DNA of 36,186 bases from Terriglobia bacterium (GTDB lineage: Bacteria; Acidobacteriota; Terriglobia; Bryobacterales; Bryobacteraceae): the NCBI GenBank assembly GCA_003175985.1, contig PSRJ01000233.1, positions 1 through 36,186 on the forward strand, written 5' to 3'. The position numbers were made by a program, and so were the translations under genes. The notes below the pieces were generated by a model, which was not told where the DNA came from, did not search any database, and was given only the letters and a program-made list of their open reading frames with translations. The stretch's first letter is position 1. Every line of letters begins with the position of its first letter. Positions 17,001-25,043 of the stretch are shown here, piece by piece.

Positions 17001-19375
17001 TGGTGACGGACGACGGCTCGGGTGTTGCGGCGGCCTTTGCGCAGCGCCTGAGTACGCTCGGAATTAACCACAAGGTGATCTCCGACGCCGCCGGGACCGC
17101 GCTGGATCTCTGCGACCCGGAGGCAGTGAAGGCACTCGTCGAATCCGTACGCGCAGTGCATGGCCCCGTCAGCGGGCTGGCCCATTTGATGCCGCTCGCG
17201 CCGGTTTCGGCGGAACAGGCGGGCGAGTTTGAGACGCGGACGCTGCGCGATCTGAAGTCTCTCTACCTCCTGAGCAAAACGTTGGAAGCGGATCTGCGCA
17301 AGTCGGGCGCGGTGCTGGCCGCTACACGCCTGGGCGGGAGTTTCGGGCTAACGGGTGTGGGCTTCTTCGCGGGCAGCGGAGCGATTTCCGGGTTTATCAA
17401 GACGCTACCGCGCGAATGGCCGGATATTTCCGCCAAGACGGTGGATTTCGAAACGGGACTCGACGCTCCGGCAGCGGCGGATCTGCTCGTGGAAGAATTG
17501 CTTTGCCGTGACGGCCTCACGGAGATCGGCTATCCGGGAATGCAGCGAAAAACGCTGCGTTCGGCCGCCGCACCCGTGGATCGAACCACTTCAGGTCTCA
17601 AACTGGGCCCAGAGTCGGTGGTAGTGGTCACTGGCGGCGCCCGCGGCATTACAGCCGATACGGCGATCGAACTTGCCAAAGCTTTCCGTCCGCGCCTCAT
17701 TCTCTTAGGCCGCTCTCCTCTGCCGCCAGCCGAAGAACCGCGCGATATCGCCGGTGTCACGAATCCGCGGGAACTGAAAGCGATCATCATGGAGCGGATG
17801 CAGACCGCCGGTCAGCGGCCTACTCCGGCCCTGATTGAAGGTGCAGTGAAGCGCATCAAGAATGAGCGCGAGATCCGTGACAACCTGGCTTCCTTGCGGG
17901 CCCTAGGGTCCGAGGTGGAATACTACCAGGCCGACGTCTGCGATGCCGCGGCGGTCGGGTCTTTGATCGATCGCATTTATGCGCAATTCGGGCGAATCGA
18001 CGGCGTGATCCATGGCGCCGGCGTCATCGAAGACAAACTGATCGGTGATAAGACTCCCGAATCGTTTGAACGTGTGGTGCGGCCCAAGGTTAGCGGCGCG
18101 CTGGCCCTGGTGCGCAAGCTGCGGCCTGAGCACTTGCAGTTCCTGGTATTCTTCTCCTCGGTTTCGGCGCGCTACGGCAACCGCGGCCAGTGCGATTACT
18201 CGGCCGCCAATGAAGTCCTGAACAAATTCGCGCAGAGCTTAAACCGGAGTTGGCCGGGCCGCGTTGTCTCGATGAACTGGGGGCCCTGGCAGACCGAAGG
18301 CGGCATGGTGTCGCCCGAACTGGCGGCGCGTTTCAAGGCCGCCGGTGTGGAGCTGATCGAGGTTCCTTCCGGGTGCCGGGCTTTTCTGGAAGAGCTGCTA
18401 CACGGGAGAAAAGAAGATGTGGAAGTGGTGTTCGGCGGACCGCTGCACATCGAGCAGCAGACGCCCGGTCTGAAGGCGGCGCCGGCGATCGTGTTTCCGA
18501 TGGCCGCCTCGGTGACGCGCCATCCCGATGGGAAGCTGGAAGCCTCCCTCGATACCCATCCGGAGCGGCACATTTTCTTGCGCGACCACCAGATCGATGG
18601 CAAGCCCGTCCTGCCCATGGTGATTGCGCTCGAGATTTTTACTGAGATCGCGGCTACCGTAAAACCGGATGCGCCGCTGACGACAATCCGTAACCTGCGC
18701 CGGCTAAATGGGGTCAGCTACAACGAAGGAGACGGGCGCGTGTTGCAGGTAGAAGGCATGATGCGCAATGGCGCCGGTGTTCCGGCCTCTTTCGAGCTGG
18801 CCATGAAATCTCCTGCAGGCCAGATGCATTACCGCGCCGAGATCGAATTTGGCGGCACGCGGCCCGCGCCGCCGGCGCGTGTCCGGCTTGTTAATCCGCG
18901 GCCGTTGCCGCTTTCTCTCGCGGATGCCTACGACCAGTGGTTGTTCCACGGGCCGATGTTCGCCGGAATTACCGAAGTCATCGCGATCGGCGACAACGGC
19001 ATCCTGGGGCGCGTGCGCGCTTCCCGCCCCCAGAAACTGATTCATCCCGCGCCGGCTGGTTCCTGGCTGGTGGATCCCGTCGCCATGGACAGCAGCTTCC
19101 AGCTCTGCCTGCTGTGGATTCGCAATATGTTCGACCAGACGCCGTTGCCCTCCGCCATCGACGCCTATTATCATGTCGCGCCTCTGACCGAGGCTCGCGA
19201 GATTCTTTGTGAAATCGAACTGCTGTCAAAGCCCGGCAATCCTAACGTGCGTTGCAACCTGCGTTACTACGATGAGTCCGACCAGCTGTTGGGCTGGATG
19301 GATGGCTTCGAGGTGACCATGAGCAAAGCGCTGAATCGTCTTAAGGTGAAGGGGGCCCCCGCGGGGACGCAGTGA
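11066..19375 (+). CDS. PUFA-synthase-like megasynthase: NPD-NPD-KS-AT-ACP-KR-DH
   Basis: The product has 2769 residues. ATG 11066 has GGAGG 9 nt upstream, which decides the start. Residues 1-620 hold two PfaD/2-nitropropane-dioxygenase-like TIM-barrel halves with SECGG (131-135) and RECGGH (455-460); the family does FMN-dependent enoyl reduction. The ketosynthase (about 692-1145) has C889 in DAACATG, H1024 in EAHGTGT and H1064 in MIGHTKC. The acyltransferase (about 1260-1540) has FPGQGSQ, S1361 in GHSYGE and AFHS. A Pro/Ala linker precedes one ACP with S1865 in LGVDSIKRVEI. The ketoreductase has VTGGARGI (2188-2195), Y2378 and N2382. The dehydratase has H2508 (HxxxGxxxxP) and D2674/Q2678. The LGVDSIKRVEI and DAAC patterns tie it to Pfa/Hgl-type lipid synthases. 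No thioesterase is seen. The product is unknown. The stop overlaps the next synthase by 4 nt. Confidence 0.93.
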   Translation: MSWRILVFTPDGFTQPNVLVAAHQAGHTPVLGLDYVSRLDADAALETLKATNSAFLVSAAKLDAPVREVLTPVLNMGLSGLVLSDGSSDSLVDSIAWCREHGLEVMVQVSSLSEAEHAVAAGAEALVVKGSECGGRIGEETVFILLQRILPWVKVPVFARGGVGLHTASACLAAGAAGVALDWQLALAEESTLPESIKARIARMDGSETAVLGQDSAKRFRAYSRVGETAFFDLKKFEETHSVDAEASGETLASWEAAVNERIGRRELLTIGQDAAFASYLTERFRTVRGICGAIRREASRQVRVASRLNPLSEHGPLAKSHGVRFPILQGPMTRVSDNADFALAVAEGGALPFLALALMRGPEVGKLLEETKHKLGAKPWGVGILGFVPKELRDEQLAEVKKYKPPFTIIAGGRPDMAKQFEADGIHVYLHVPSPELTRNFLEAGARRVIFEGRECGGHVGPRTSFVLWEQMVRVILNHLRGAGANTKPEDYHIIFAGGIHDARSAAMVAAITAPLAERGVRLGVVIGTGYLFTREIVSTRAITATFQEEAIACRDTVLVESGVGHATRCADSPFAKAFADEKRRLLKEGKPKEEIRLELEGLNLGRLRIASKGIVRQNDAEGRGTYQQADSETVRREGMFMIGQVAALRQNVCSVEELHRDCCSGGAQLSERVSALLAEYNTGGHFPNSDIAIVGISCVLPKAADVKEYWQNILNKQYAIEEIPKERWDVDVYFDKNRRARDKVYSRWGGFIGDVVIDPIKFGMPPSSLPSVEPMQLLALEFVQRALTDAGYDERRFDRERTCCIVGAGGGVGELGMGYGFRSLLPHYMDQAGGSLTDSAGLIDRLGDGLPEWTEDSFAGLLLNVVAGRVANRFDFGGTNFTVDAACATGLAAVRHAVTELETRSSDTAVVLAVDMMQTPFSYLCFSKTQALSPSGVPRVFDEAADGIVISEGIAVAIMKRLDDAILDGDRIYGVLKSVGASSDGKDKGLTAPRPIGQIRAFERAYRKAEIDPQTVGLMEAHGTGTVVGDRTEAESLSSYFSEAGAPKHSIALGSVKSMIGHTKCTAGMAGLIKTALALRQRVLPPTLGVTKPNSKALTESALYVNTEARPWLRRLDGAPRRAGVSAFGFGGTNFHVAMEEFRSPEGAESDMASFRDWPAELFLFRAQSAQELTASIDQIRAALKEGAAPLLGDLAAAVYWEKGRTQGPHCLAIVATSLEDLAGKLDSARAAIAAGKDHRDPRGVYYSSNAGAPAGRIAFSFPGQGSQSVGMLGDLALSFPRVLNTFEEADSSLELQLGKPLCGYIYPPTVFTDAEREANEKALKQTNVAQPALGAADLAMFRLLSDLGIHPEFGCGHSYGEFAALAAAGTFSLPELIRISELRGRVIVESAQGELGTMAAAEGTEAQIAPIIAGVEGVVIANLNGPAQTVISGTEKGVALAVERLKASGIKARAVAVACAFHSPLVAKAKQPLKAGLDQCDLKPSRFTVFSNTTAAPHASDPETMRTLLADHLAKPVRFAEEIQAMYDSGARIFVECGPGKILTGLTSSILSGKPHIAISMDQPGRNGLLHLTHALAQLAVAGVPFYAYRLFEGRVTKSLHLEKLAAETRAGAMTPTAWVISNGKAVPGAKYQKPAPAKPAINPAARSAGQHVLLNLNGGTIQAAPPISIPMSNTAIPPVPVAAASALAPAAQPTASGPPAVIPPAAPVAPMPATQMEMMMQGHHRLMSKFLDTHRNIMLAYMQPQAAGSLAAAPVSYAAPAETLPAYAPPVVVAAPAPAPLPPVAVAAPAAPPAPAKAMAVAAAAAPTPVPAPVPAVEAAPQFTREDMTKRLVDLVSQRTGYPAEMLGLDLDLEADLGVDSIKRVEIFGALQNESVLPASAMEGQIETLSKLKTLRAIIDWLESKATEVAGGEAAQELALAKKSNAAPEVIASSPAPVAATPSVEPEVRPVTRLLVQVIDAPPAHASTARPGMVLVTDDGSGVAAAFAQRLSTLGINHKVISDAAGTALDLCDPEAVKALVESVRAVHGPVSGLAHLMPLAPVSAEQAGEFETRTLRDLKSLYLLSKTLEADLRKSGAVLAATRLGGSFGLTGVGFFAGSGAISGFIKTLPREWPDISAKTVDFETGLDAPAAADLLVEELLCRDGLTEIGYPGMQRKTLRSAAAPVDRTTSGLKLGPESVVVVTGGARGITADTAIELAKAFRPRLILLGRSPLPPAEEPRDIAGVTNPRELKAIIMERMQTAGQRPTPALIEGAVKRIKNEREIRDNLASLRALGSEVEYYQADVCDAAAVGSLIDRIYAQFGRIDGVIHGAGVIEDKLIGDKTPESFERVVRPKVSGALALVRKLRPEHLQFLVFFSSVSARYGNRGQCDYSAANEVLNKFAQSLNRSWPGRVVSMNWGPWQTEGGMVSPELAARFKAAGVELIEVPSGCRAFLEELLHGRKEDVEVVFGGPLHIEQQTPGLKAAPAIVFPMAASVTRHPDGKLEASLDTHPERHIFLRDHQIDGKPVLPMVIALEIFTEIAATVKPDAPLTTIRNLRRLNGVSYNEGDGRVLQVEGMMRNGAGVPASFELAMKSPAGQMHYRAEIEFGGTRPAPPARVRLVNPRPLPLSLADAYDQWLFHGPMFAGITEVIAIGDNGILGRVRASRPQKLIHPAPAGSWLVDPVAMDSSFQLCLLWIRNMFDQTPLPSAIDAYYHVAPLTEAREILCEIELLSKPGNPNVRCNLRYYDESDQLLGWMDGFEVTMSKALNRLKVKGAPAGTQ

Positions 19376-22300
19376 TCGATTCCGGAAATGGGAGTGCCTT
19401 TCCAAAGGTACGCGGGGACATCGCCATAGTAGGGATGGCCTGCACCTATCCTGGTGCGCGCCGCGTCGAAGAGTTCTGGCAGAACATCCTCAACAAAGTC
19501 GACGCCATCACCGACGTCAGCCCCGAGCGTTGGAATCCGGAGATCTTTTACGATCCCGACCCCAACTCGGAAGACCGCCTCTATTCGAAGAAGGGCGGTT
19601 GGATTCCGGATTCCTTCTCATTTAATCCCTTTAAGTTCGGAATCCCGCCTTCCTCGATTGCCGGGAGCGAACCGGATCACACGCTGCTGATCCGCTGTGT
19701 ATTCGAGGCGCTCGAAGATGCCGGTTATCTGAAGCGGGAATTCAATCGCGAGCGCACCAGCGTCACGGTGGGCAAAGGGAACTACGTCGGGCCCGGCCTG
19801 ATGTGGATGACGTTGCGCACCGTGGTGGTCGAGATGATGCTGCCGGTGGTGCGCGCCGTGCGCCCGGATCTTTCCGAGGCGCAGATCGAGCGGCTCAAAC
19901 AATTCCTGCGCAGTAAGCTGCCGACTCTCGCGCCGGATGCAGCCAACGGGCTCGTTCCCAACATTGCTTCCGCGCGGATTTCCAACCGGTTCGATTTCAT
20001 GGGCCGCAACATCACTGTGGATGCGGCCTGCGGTTCGATGCTCATCGCCGCGGAAATCGCGATGCGCAACCTGCTGATGGGTCTGGACGACATGGCCCTG
20101 GTGGGCAGCGTTCATTGCTACAACAACATCCCCTTCCTACAGGTGTTCAAGGTGATGCGCGCCATTTCGCTCACCTCGACGATTCGCCCGTTCGACGCGG
20201 ATGCCGATGGCACGATGGCCGGGGAAGGCGTCTCCTTGATGGTGTTGAAGCGCCTGGCGGACGCCGAGCGCGACGGCGACCGGATTTACGCGGTCATTAA
20301 AGGCATTGGATCTTCCAGCGACGGGAAGGCTAAAGCCGTAATGGCCCCGCGCGTAGAGGGCGAGGCGCTGGCCATCCAGCGGGCCTACCAGATGTCGGAG
20401 CTGCCCTCCGACAGCATCGAGCTGATCGAATGCCACGGCACGGGCACTGTGGTCGGCGACGGCGTGGAAATCGATGCGCTCCGGCGCACTTATGGCCCTT
20501 CGAAAGAGGGGCGACCCACGGTGGCGATCGGCAGTGTCAAATCGATGATCGGGCATGCCATGCCCGCGGCGGGCGGCGCCAGCCTGATCAAGACGGCCCT
20601 GGCCCTCTATCATCGCGTTCTGCCCCCCACTCTCAACGTCAGCCGCCCACATCCGTTGCTGGCCGGACCCGACTGCCGTTTCTATGTCAATTCCGAGACG
20701 CGTCCCTGGATTCACCGCCAGGGCGGCGACCCGCGCCGCGCGGCCGTGAGCGCCTTCGGATTCGGCGGCATCAACGCTCACGTGATTCTGGAGGAGTACA
20801 CGCGCGTCCCGGAAACGGCGCAGCCCACTTATCTGCGTGACTGGGAATGCGAAGTCGTAATCGTGGAAGCGGACACGCGGCGCGGCTTGGTTGCCGAGCT
20901 CGAACGGTTGCGCGCCTACGCCGTCCAGGTAGAAGGCGTCCCCTTGCGGGACATCGCTTTCACGCTGAACACGTCATTGAAGAATGCCGGGCATCGTGTA
21001 GCGATCGTGGCTTCCAGCCTGGAAGAGCTGGCGCAGAAGATCGACCGGGTGAGCGAAAGGCTCTCCGATCCGGAATGCCGCCAGATCCGCGAACGCGCCG
21101 GCCTTTACTACTTCGAAAATCCGGAGGTGCGCAACGGCAAGCTGGCCGTGCTGTTCCCCGGTGAAGGTTCGCAGTATTTGAACATGCTGTCGGATCTTTG
21201 CGTGCATTTCCCCGAAGTCCGCCGGTCGTTCGATGTAGCCGATGGAGCCGTAAAAGATCCGAAGTATCTGCCGCTGAGCTCGGTGGTGTTTCCCCCACCG
21301 GCGTTTACGGAAGAGGAAGAAGCCGCGGCCGAAGCGCGGCTGTGGACCATTGAACGAGCCACCGAGAGCGTGCTCACGGCGGATGGCGGCATGTACACGC
21401 TGCTGCATGAGCTCGGCTTGCGGCCCGATGTTATGGCGGGGCATAGCGCCGGCGAGTGGATCGCCATGGCTGCCTCAGGCATGATCGAGCTCTCCGAGTT
21501 TATCTCCGGCATGGATCGTCTCTCGGGGATGTACACCAGCCTCGCGGAGCGCACCGAAGTGCCGCGCATGGCGATGCTCGCCGTGGGAACGGGCCGCGAG
21601 AAGATTCTCGAACTCGCCCAGCAGCTCGATTGCGAGGTGCACATCGCCAATGACAACTGCCCGCATCAGGTGGTAGCGGTGGTCGAGCCGAAGAGCGTCG
21701 ACCGGCTCAGCGAACACCTGCTAAAGAGCGGCATTTTTGTCGAGAAGCTGCCCTATGACCGCGGCTATCATACGCCGTCGTTCACCTACATTTGCGATCC
21801 GTTGCGGAATTTCTTCGAGGCGCTGGAGATCAAAGCGCCCCGGCTGCCGGTTTACTCGTGTGTGACCACCGAACACTATCCGAGCGGCCGTGAAGAGATT
21901 CTGGATCTGGTATCCAACACTTTCGCCAGGCCGCTGCTGTTCCGGCAGACCATCGAAAAGATGTACGACGAGGGCGTGCGGGTATTTGTCGAATCCGGTC
22001 CGCGCGGCAATCTCACGGCCTTCGTTGACGATGTGCTGCGGGGACGGCCGCACCTGGCGATTCCTACCGATCTGTTGCGCCGCCCGGGGTTGACGGTCTT
22101 GAATCACGCAGTCGGGATGATGGCGGCGGCCCACGTGCCATTGGATCTGACGCCGCTCTACAGCCGGCGCGCGCCCCGCAAGCTCTCTCTGGACGCCAAG
22201 ACCGATTCGGTCCTGCCGGAAGAGAAGCAACCCGGGGTGATTCAGATTTCCACGTGCTACACCAAGCTGGCGATTCCCGCGCGCGCCGACTTCCCCATGC

Positions 22301-24717
22301 CCGAGGCGCAGGCGCCGCCAACGGTCTCTGGTATTGCGGAGGCGCCTTCGCCGTCTTTCGCCGGCATGACGGATGAGCCCGCGCCTTTTGTCGAGGCTCC
22401 TGCCCGTAGCGAAAGCTACGACATGCCTTCCGCCGATATTCAGTTCCAACCCGCCCCTGCGGTGTTTGCAGGCGCTCCGGCGTACATTCCGGCTTCGGCC
22501 ATCGTCGATCACTTTGCCCTGATGGAAGAATTCCTCCGCACCGAGGAGGACGTCATGACGCGTATGTCTGGCGCCAGCTTCGCCCCGGCGCCGGATGCGG
22601 GTTATGTCGTGCAGGCGGCGCCGCCACCCGTGGTCGTACTGCCGCCGCCGGTTTTCGAAGCTGTCTCTGCCCCGGCGCCCCAACAACTGCAGCCCGTTGT
22701 CCAGGCGATGCCACCGGCACCCTCCGCGCCGGCTCCGCCGAAAGCACCAGCCGACCTGGCCGGCTTACTTCTGCGCGTCGTCAGCGAGCGCACCGGGTAT
22801 CCGCAAGAAATGTTGGGGCTCGATCAGGACATGGAAGCCGACCTGGGCATCGACTCCATCAAGCGTGTGGAGATCTTTGGCGCCCTGCGTGATCTTGCCG
22901 GTGAAGGCGCTTTGGGCGGCGATGGCGATATGGAAGCCGTCGCCAAGCTGAAAACTCTGCGCGAGGTGCTCGCGTTTCTCGAAGAGAAGATGCCCGCGGG
23001 CGGCGCCGTCGACTCACAGACTGTCCCGCCACCGGCAGCCGTGCCGCGAGCTGCTTTTGCCGGTGAGCCGTTGGGATCTCTCCTGCGCAGCGCGACCATC
23101 GTAGAGCAGGTGCCCGGTGAATCCGTTACTCTCTCGCTGGCCCTTGATTTAGACGAACACCGGTACCTGCGCGATCACTCCCTCTACTATCCGTCTTCGG
23201 AGCGCGACAACCAGACCAACCGCATCTTTGTCATGCCGCTGACCGGCAGCCTCGAACTGATGTGCCAGACGGCTGCCCTGATTGCTCCGCCGTTGAAGGT
23301 GGTCGGTTCCGCAGGGACTCAGGTTTTCCGCCCTCTCAACGTCACCGAAAACGAAGGGCCCACGCACATTCAGATCACCGCTGCGCGCCATGGCGCCTCC
23401 GAAGTTCGGGTGGCGATCCGCGAGGATAAGTCCGGGGGAAGTGTGCTCTCCCAGTCCAGCATTCTGCTTGCTGCGGAGTATCCCGCTGCGCCGGCGGCTT
23501 TGCAGGTTGCGCTCAAGAATCCCAGAACGCCCATGTGCACGGGGCACGACGTCTACGACACGCATCGCATGTTTCACGGGCCCAGCTTTCAAGGCATCTG
23601 TGCCATCGATTCGGTCGCCGAAAATGGACTGCTCGCCAAACTGGAAATCCTGCCCATAGAGAATCTGTTGCGCTCGCACCGGAATCCCCGGTTCGAGATC
23701 GATCCCTACCTTCTGGACGCTGCCGGACAATTGGTCGGATATTGGCCGCTCGAGTATCTCGCACAGGGCTTTGTAGTCTTGCCAGTCAAGATCGCTCAAC
23801 TTACAAAATACTGCGACAGCCCGCCACCGGGAACCAAGGTCGAATATCGCCAGAACATGCGTAACGTCAGCCAGCGAACGCTGGCGGCCGATTACGATGT
23901 CGTACTGCCGGATGGCCGTCTCTGGCTGAGAGTAGTGGGGTGGGAGGACTGGCGGTTTTACTGGCCGCCGACAATTTACAACTGCTGGCGCTTCGCCAAG
24001 ACCGAGTCGCCCAGCGAGGGCGTTAGCCTGCCGGTGCTCGAAAAGAAGGGATTCGAATGCCGGTTGATCCACTCTACCGGAGAGCAGGAGCGGGATGGGC
24101 TTGCCGGTGAGGTGTGGATGCGCATCCTGCTGAACCGCAAAGAAATGGCGGAGTTTGAACGGGTTCGCAACGATCAACGGGCCGATTGGCTCCTGCTGCG
24201 CACGACCGCTAAGGATGCGGTGCGCGCCTGGACCACACGGCAGCATGGAAGGCAGCTCTATCCTGCTGATATCGAAATGGAGTTCGGCGCGGATGGCACT
24301 TTCCGGGTCGGCGGATTCTGGGCTGCGGAGGTTCCCGTCCCGAAAGTCTCAGCACACCTGCGTGGTGCTGTTTCTGTCGCAGTGGCCGGGCCCTCGGAAA
24401 GTGCGGTTGCAGCGCTGGAGATCGGGAAAGACGAGCCCGCTGGAGCCTTCCTTCCGGAAGAGGAGGAATGGCTGGCGAGAACTCCGGACGCTGCGGAGTG
24501 GCGGCTGCGTGCTTTGGCCTCGAAACAGGCGGCCGGAAGGTACCTGCGACCCGCGGAGTACGGTGAGTACTGGAAAACCTTGATTATCTCCAAAATGGAC
24601 ACAAAACAGGGCATTATGGAGATAGCCGATCCGGAGTCAGCGGTCAACGCAGAGGATACGATATCGGTGGCCAGCGTGCGCGAGCGCAATCTCATTATCG
24701 CGGTGGCATTTAAGTAA
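19372..24717 (+). CDS. PUFA-synthase-like megasynthase: KS-AT-ACP-DH with degenerate PPTase-like C-terminus
   Basis: The product has 1781 residues and starts at GTG 19372 in a GTGA overlap with the first synthase, so the two are translationally coupled. The ketosynthase (about 15-470) keeps C220 (DAACGSM), H355 (ECHGTGT) and H395 (MIGHAMP). The acyltransferase (about 590-900) keeps S692 in GHSAGE but has FPGEGSQ for FPGQGSQ and YHTP for AFHS. One ACP carries S1162 in LGIDSIKRVEI. A dehydratase-like domain (about 1240-1560) keeps H1269 in LRDHSLYYP and D1449/Q1453 in LLDAAGQ, with an insertion after the His. Residues about 1580-1781 resemble a phosphopantetheinyl transferase (RADWLLLRTTAKDAVRAW, VSAHLRG, RALASKQAAGRYL), but the metal and catalytic acids are replaced (E1683, G1685, Q1719). 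There is no ketoreductase or enoyl reductase here, so it must rely on the first synthase for reduction. Confidence 0.92.
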   Translation: MIDSGNGSAFPKVRGDIAIVGMACTYPGARRVEEFWQNILNKVDAITDVSPERWNPEIFYDPDPNSEDRLYSKKGGWIPDSFSFNPFKFGIPPSSIAGSEPDHTLLIRCVFEALEDAGYLKREFNRERTSVTVGKGNYVGPGLMWMTLRTVVVEMMLPVVRAVRPDLSEAQIERLKQFLRSKLPTLAPDAANGLVPNIASARISNRFDFMGRNITVDAACGSMLIAAEIAMRNLLMGLDDMALVGSVHCYNNIPFLQVFKVMRAISLTSTIRPFDADADGTMAGEGVSLMVLKRLADAERDGDRIYAVIKGIGSSSDGKAKAVMAPRVEGEALAIQRAYQMSELPSDSIELIECHGTGTVVGDGVEIDALRRTYGPSKEGRPTVAIGSVKSMIGHAMPAAGGASLIKTALALYHRVLPPTLNVSRPHPLLAGPDCRFYVNSETRPWIHRQGGDPRRAAVSAFGFGGINAHVILEEYTRVPETAQPTYLRDWECEVVIVEADTRRGLVAELERLRAYAVQVEGVPLRDIAFTLNTSLKNAGHRVAIVASSLEELAQKIDRVSERLSDPECRQIRERAGLYYFENPEVRNGKLAVLFPGEGSQYLNMLSDLCVHFPEVRRSFDVADGAVKDPKYLPLSSVVFPPPAFTEEEEAAAEARLWTIERATESVLTADGGMYTLLHELGLRPDVMAGHSAGEWIAMAASGMIELSEFISGMDRLSGMYTSLAERTEVPRMAMLAVGTGREKILELAQQLDCEVHIANDNCPHQVVAVVEPKSVDRLSEHLLKSGIFVEKLPYDRGYHTPSFTYICDPLRNFFEALEIKAPRLPVYSCVTTEHYPSGREEILDLVSNTFARPLLFRQTIEKMYDEGVRVFVESGPRGNLTAFVDDVLRGRPHLAIPTDLLRRPGLTVLNHAVGMMAAAHVPLDLTPLYSRRAPRKLSLDAKTDSVLPEEKQPGVIQISTCYTKLAIPARADFPMPEAQAPPTVSGIAEAPSPSFAGMTDEPAPFVEAPARSESYDMPSADIQFQPAPAVFAGAPAYIPASAIVDHFALMEEFLRTEEDVMTRMSGASFAPAPDAGYVVQAAPPPVVVLPPPVFEAVSAPAPQQLQPVVQAMPPAPSAPAPPKAPADLAGLLLRVVSERTGYPQEMLGLDQDMEADLGIDSIKRVEIFGALRDLAGEGALGGDGDMEAVAKLKTLREVLAFLEEKMPAGGAVDSQTVPPPAAVPRAAFAGEPLGSLLRSATIVEQVPGESVTLSLALDLDEHRYLRDHSLYYPSSERDNQTNRIFVMPLTGSLELMCQTAALIAPPLKVVGSAGTQVFRPLNVTENEGPTHIQITAARHGASEVRVAIREDKSGGSVLSQSSILLAAEYPAAPAALQVALKNPRTPMCTGHDVYDTHRMFHGPSFQGICAIDSVAENGLLAKLEILPIENLLRSHRNPRFEIDPYLLDAAGQLVGYWPLEYLAQGFVVLPVKIAQLTKYCDSPPPGTKVEYRQNMRNVSQRTLAADYDVVLPDGRLWLRVVGWEDWRFYWPPTIYNCWRFAKTESPSEGVSLPVLEKKGFECRLIHSTGEQERDGLAGEVWMRILLNRKEMAEFERVRNDQRADWLLLRTTAKDAVRAWTTRQHGRQLYPADIEMEFGADGTFRVGGFWAAEVPVPKVSAHLRGAVSVAVAGPSESAVAALEIGKDEPAGAFLPEEEEWLARTPDAAEWRLRALASKQAAGRYLRPAEYGEYWKTLIISKMDTKQGIMEIADPESAVNAEDTISVASVRERNLIIAVAFK

Positions 24718-24737
24718 ATTTTGGAAGGGGACGATAG

Positions 24738-25043
24738 GTGGAACTTTTGACGCGGGAGCGAGTCCGGCACGATCTGGTCGAGCTGTTGAAGGATGCGCGC
24801 GAGGATTGGGACCACTCCGTAACGGTCACGGATAACACCGGCATTTTTAATGAGCTTGGCTTCGAGTCCATCGATGCCGTCGGGCTCAGCTCCGCGCTGG
24901 AAGGGCATTTTGAACAGGCGCTACCGTTTCCCGAGTTCATGTCGAAGGCTAAAGAGCAGAATTTGAAGGACATCACTGTGGGACAGTTGCTCGATTTCTT
25001 GATGCAGAATCTGGAAAGTTCCGCGGAGAGGAAAGTAGCATGA
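24738..25043 (+). CDS. Stand-alone acyl carrier protein
   Basis: The product has 101 residues. It starts at GTG 24738 with GGAAGGGG about 7 nt upstream. The carrier motif ELGFESIDAVGLSSALE places the phosphopantetheine attachment at S44, inside a four-helix acidic protein; the rest (LTRERVRHDLVELLKDA, LPFPEFMSKAKEQNLKDIT) fits the fold. Its motif (GFESID) differs from the GxDSIK motif of the ACPs inside the synthases, so it probably has another job, such as delivering a starter or receiving the finished chain. Its stop overlaps the start of the next gene in ATGA, so both should be made together. Confidence 0.9.
   Translation: MELLTRERVRHDLVELLKDAREDWDHSVTVTDNTGIFNELGFESIDAVGLSSALEGHFEQALPFPEFMSKAKEQNLKDITVGQLLDFLMQNLESSAERKVA

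Noticed and set aside
23149..24246. Open frame of 365 codons on the minus strand inside the second synthase
   Set aside because: It is antisense to the dehydratase-like domain, which has conserved catalytic residues; the frame is explained by codon bias.
11066..24717. Standard EPA/DHA (pfaABCD) synthase cluster
   Set aside because: There are no tandem ACP repeats, no PfaB, no chain-length-factor KS pair with double dehydratase, and the NPD part is fused, so the classic label would mislead.
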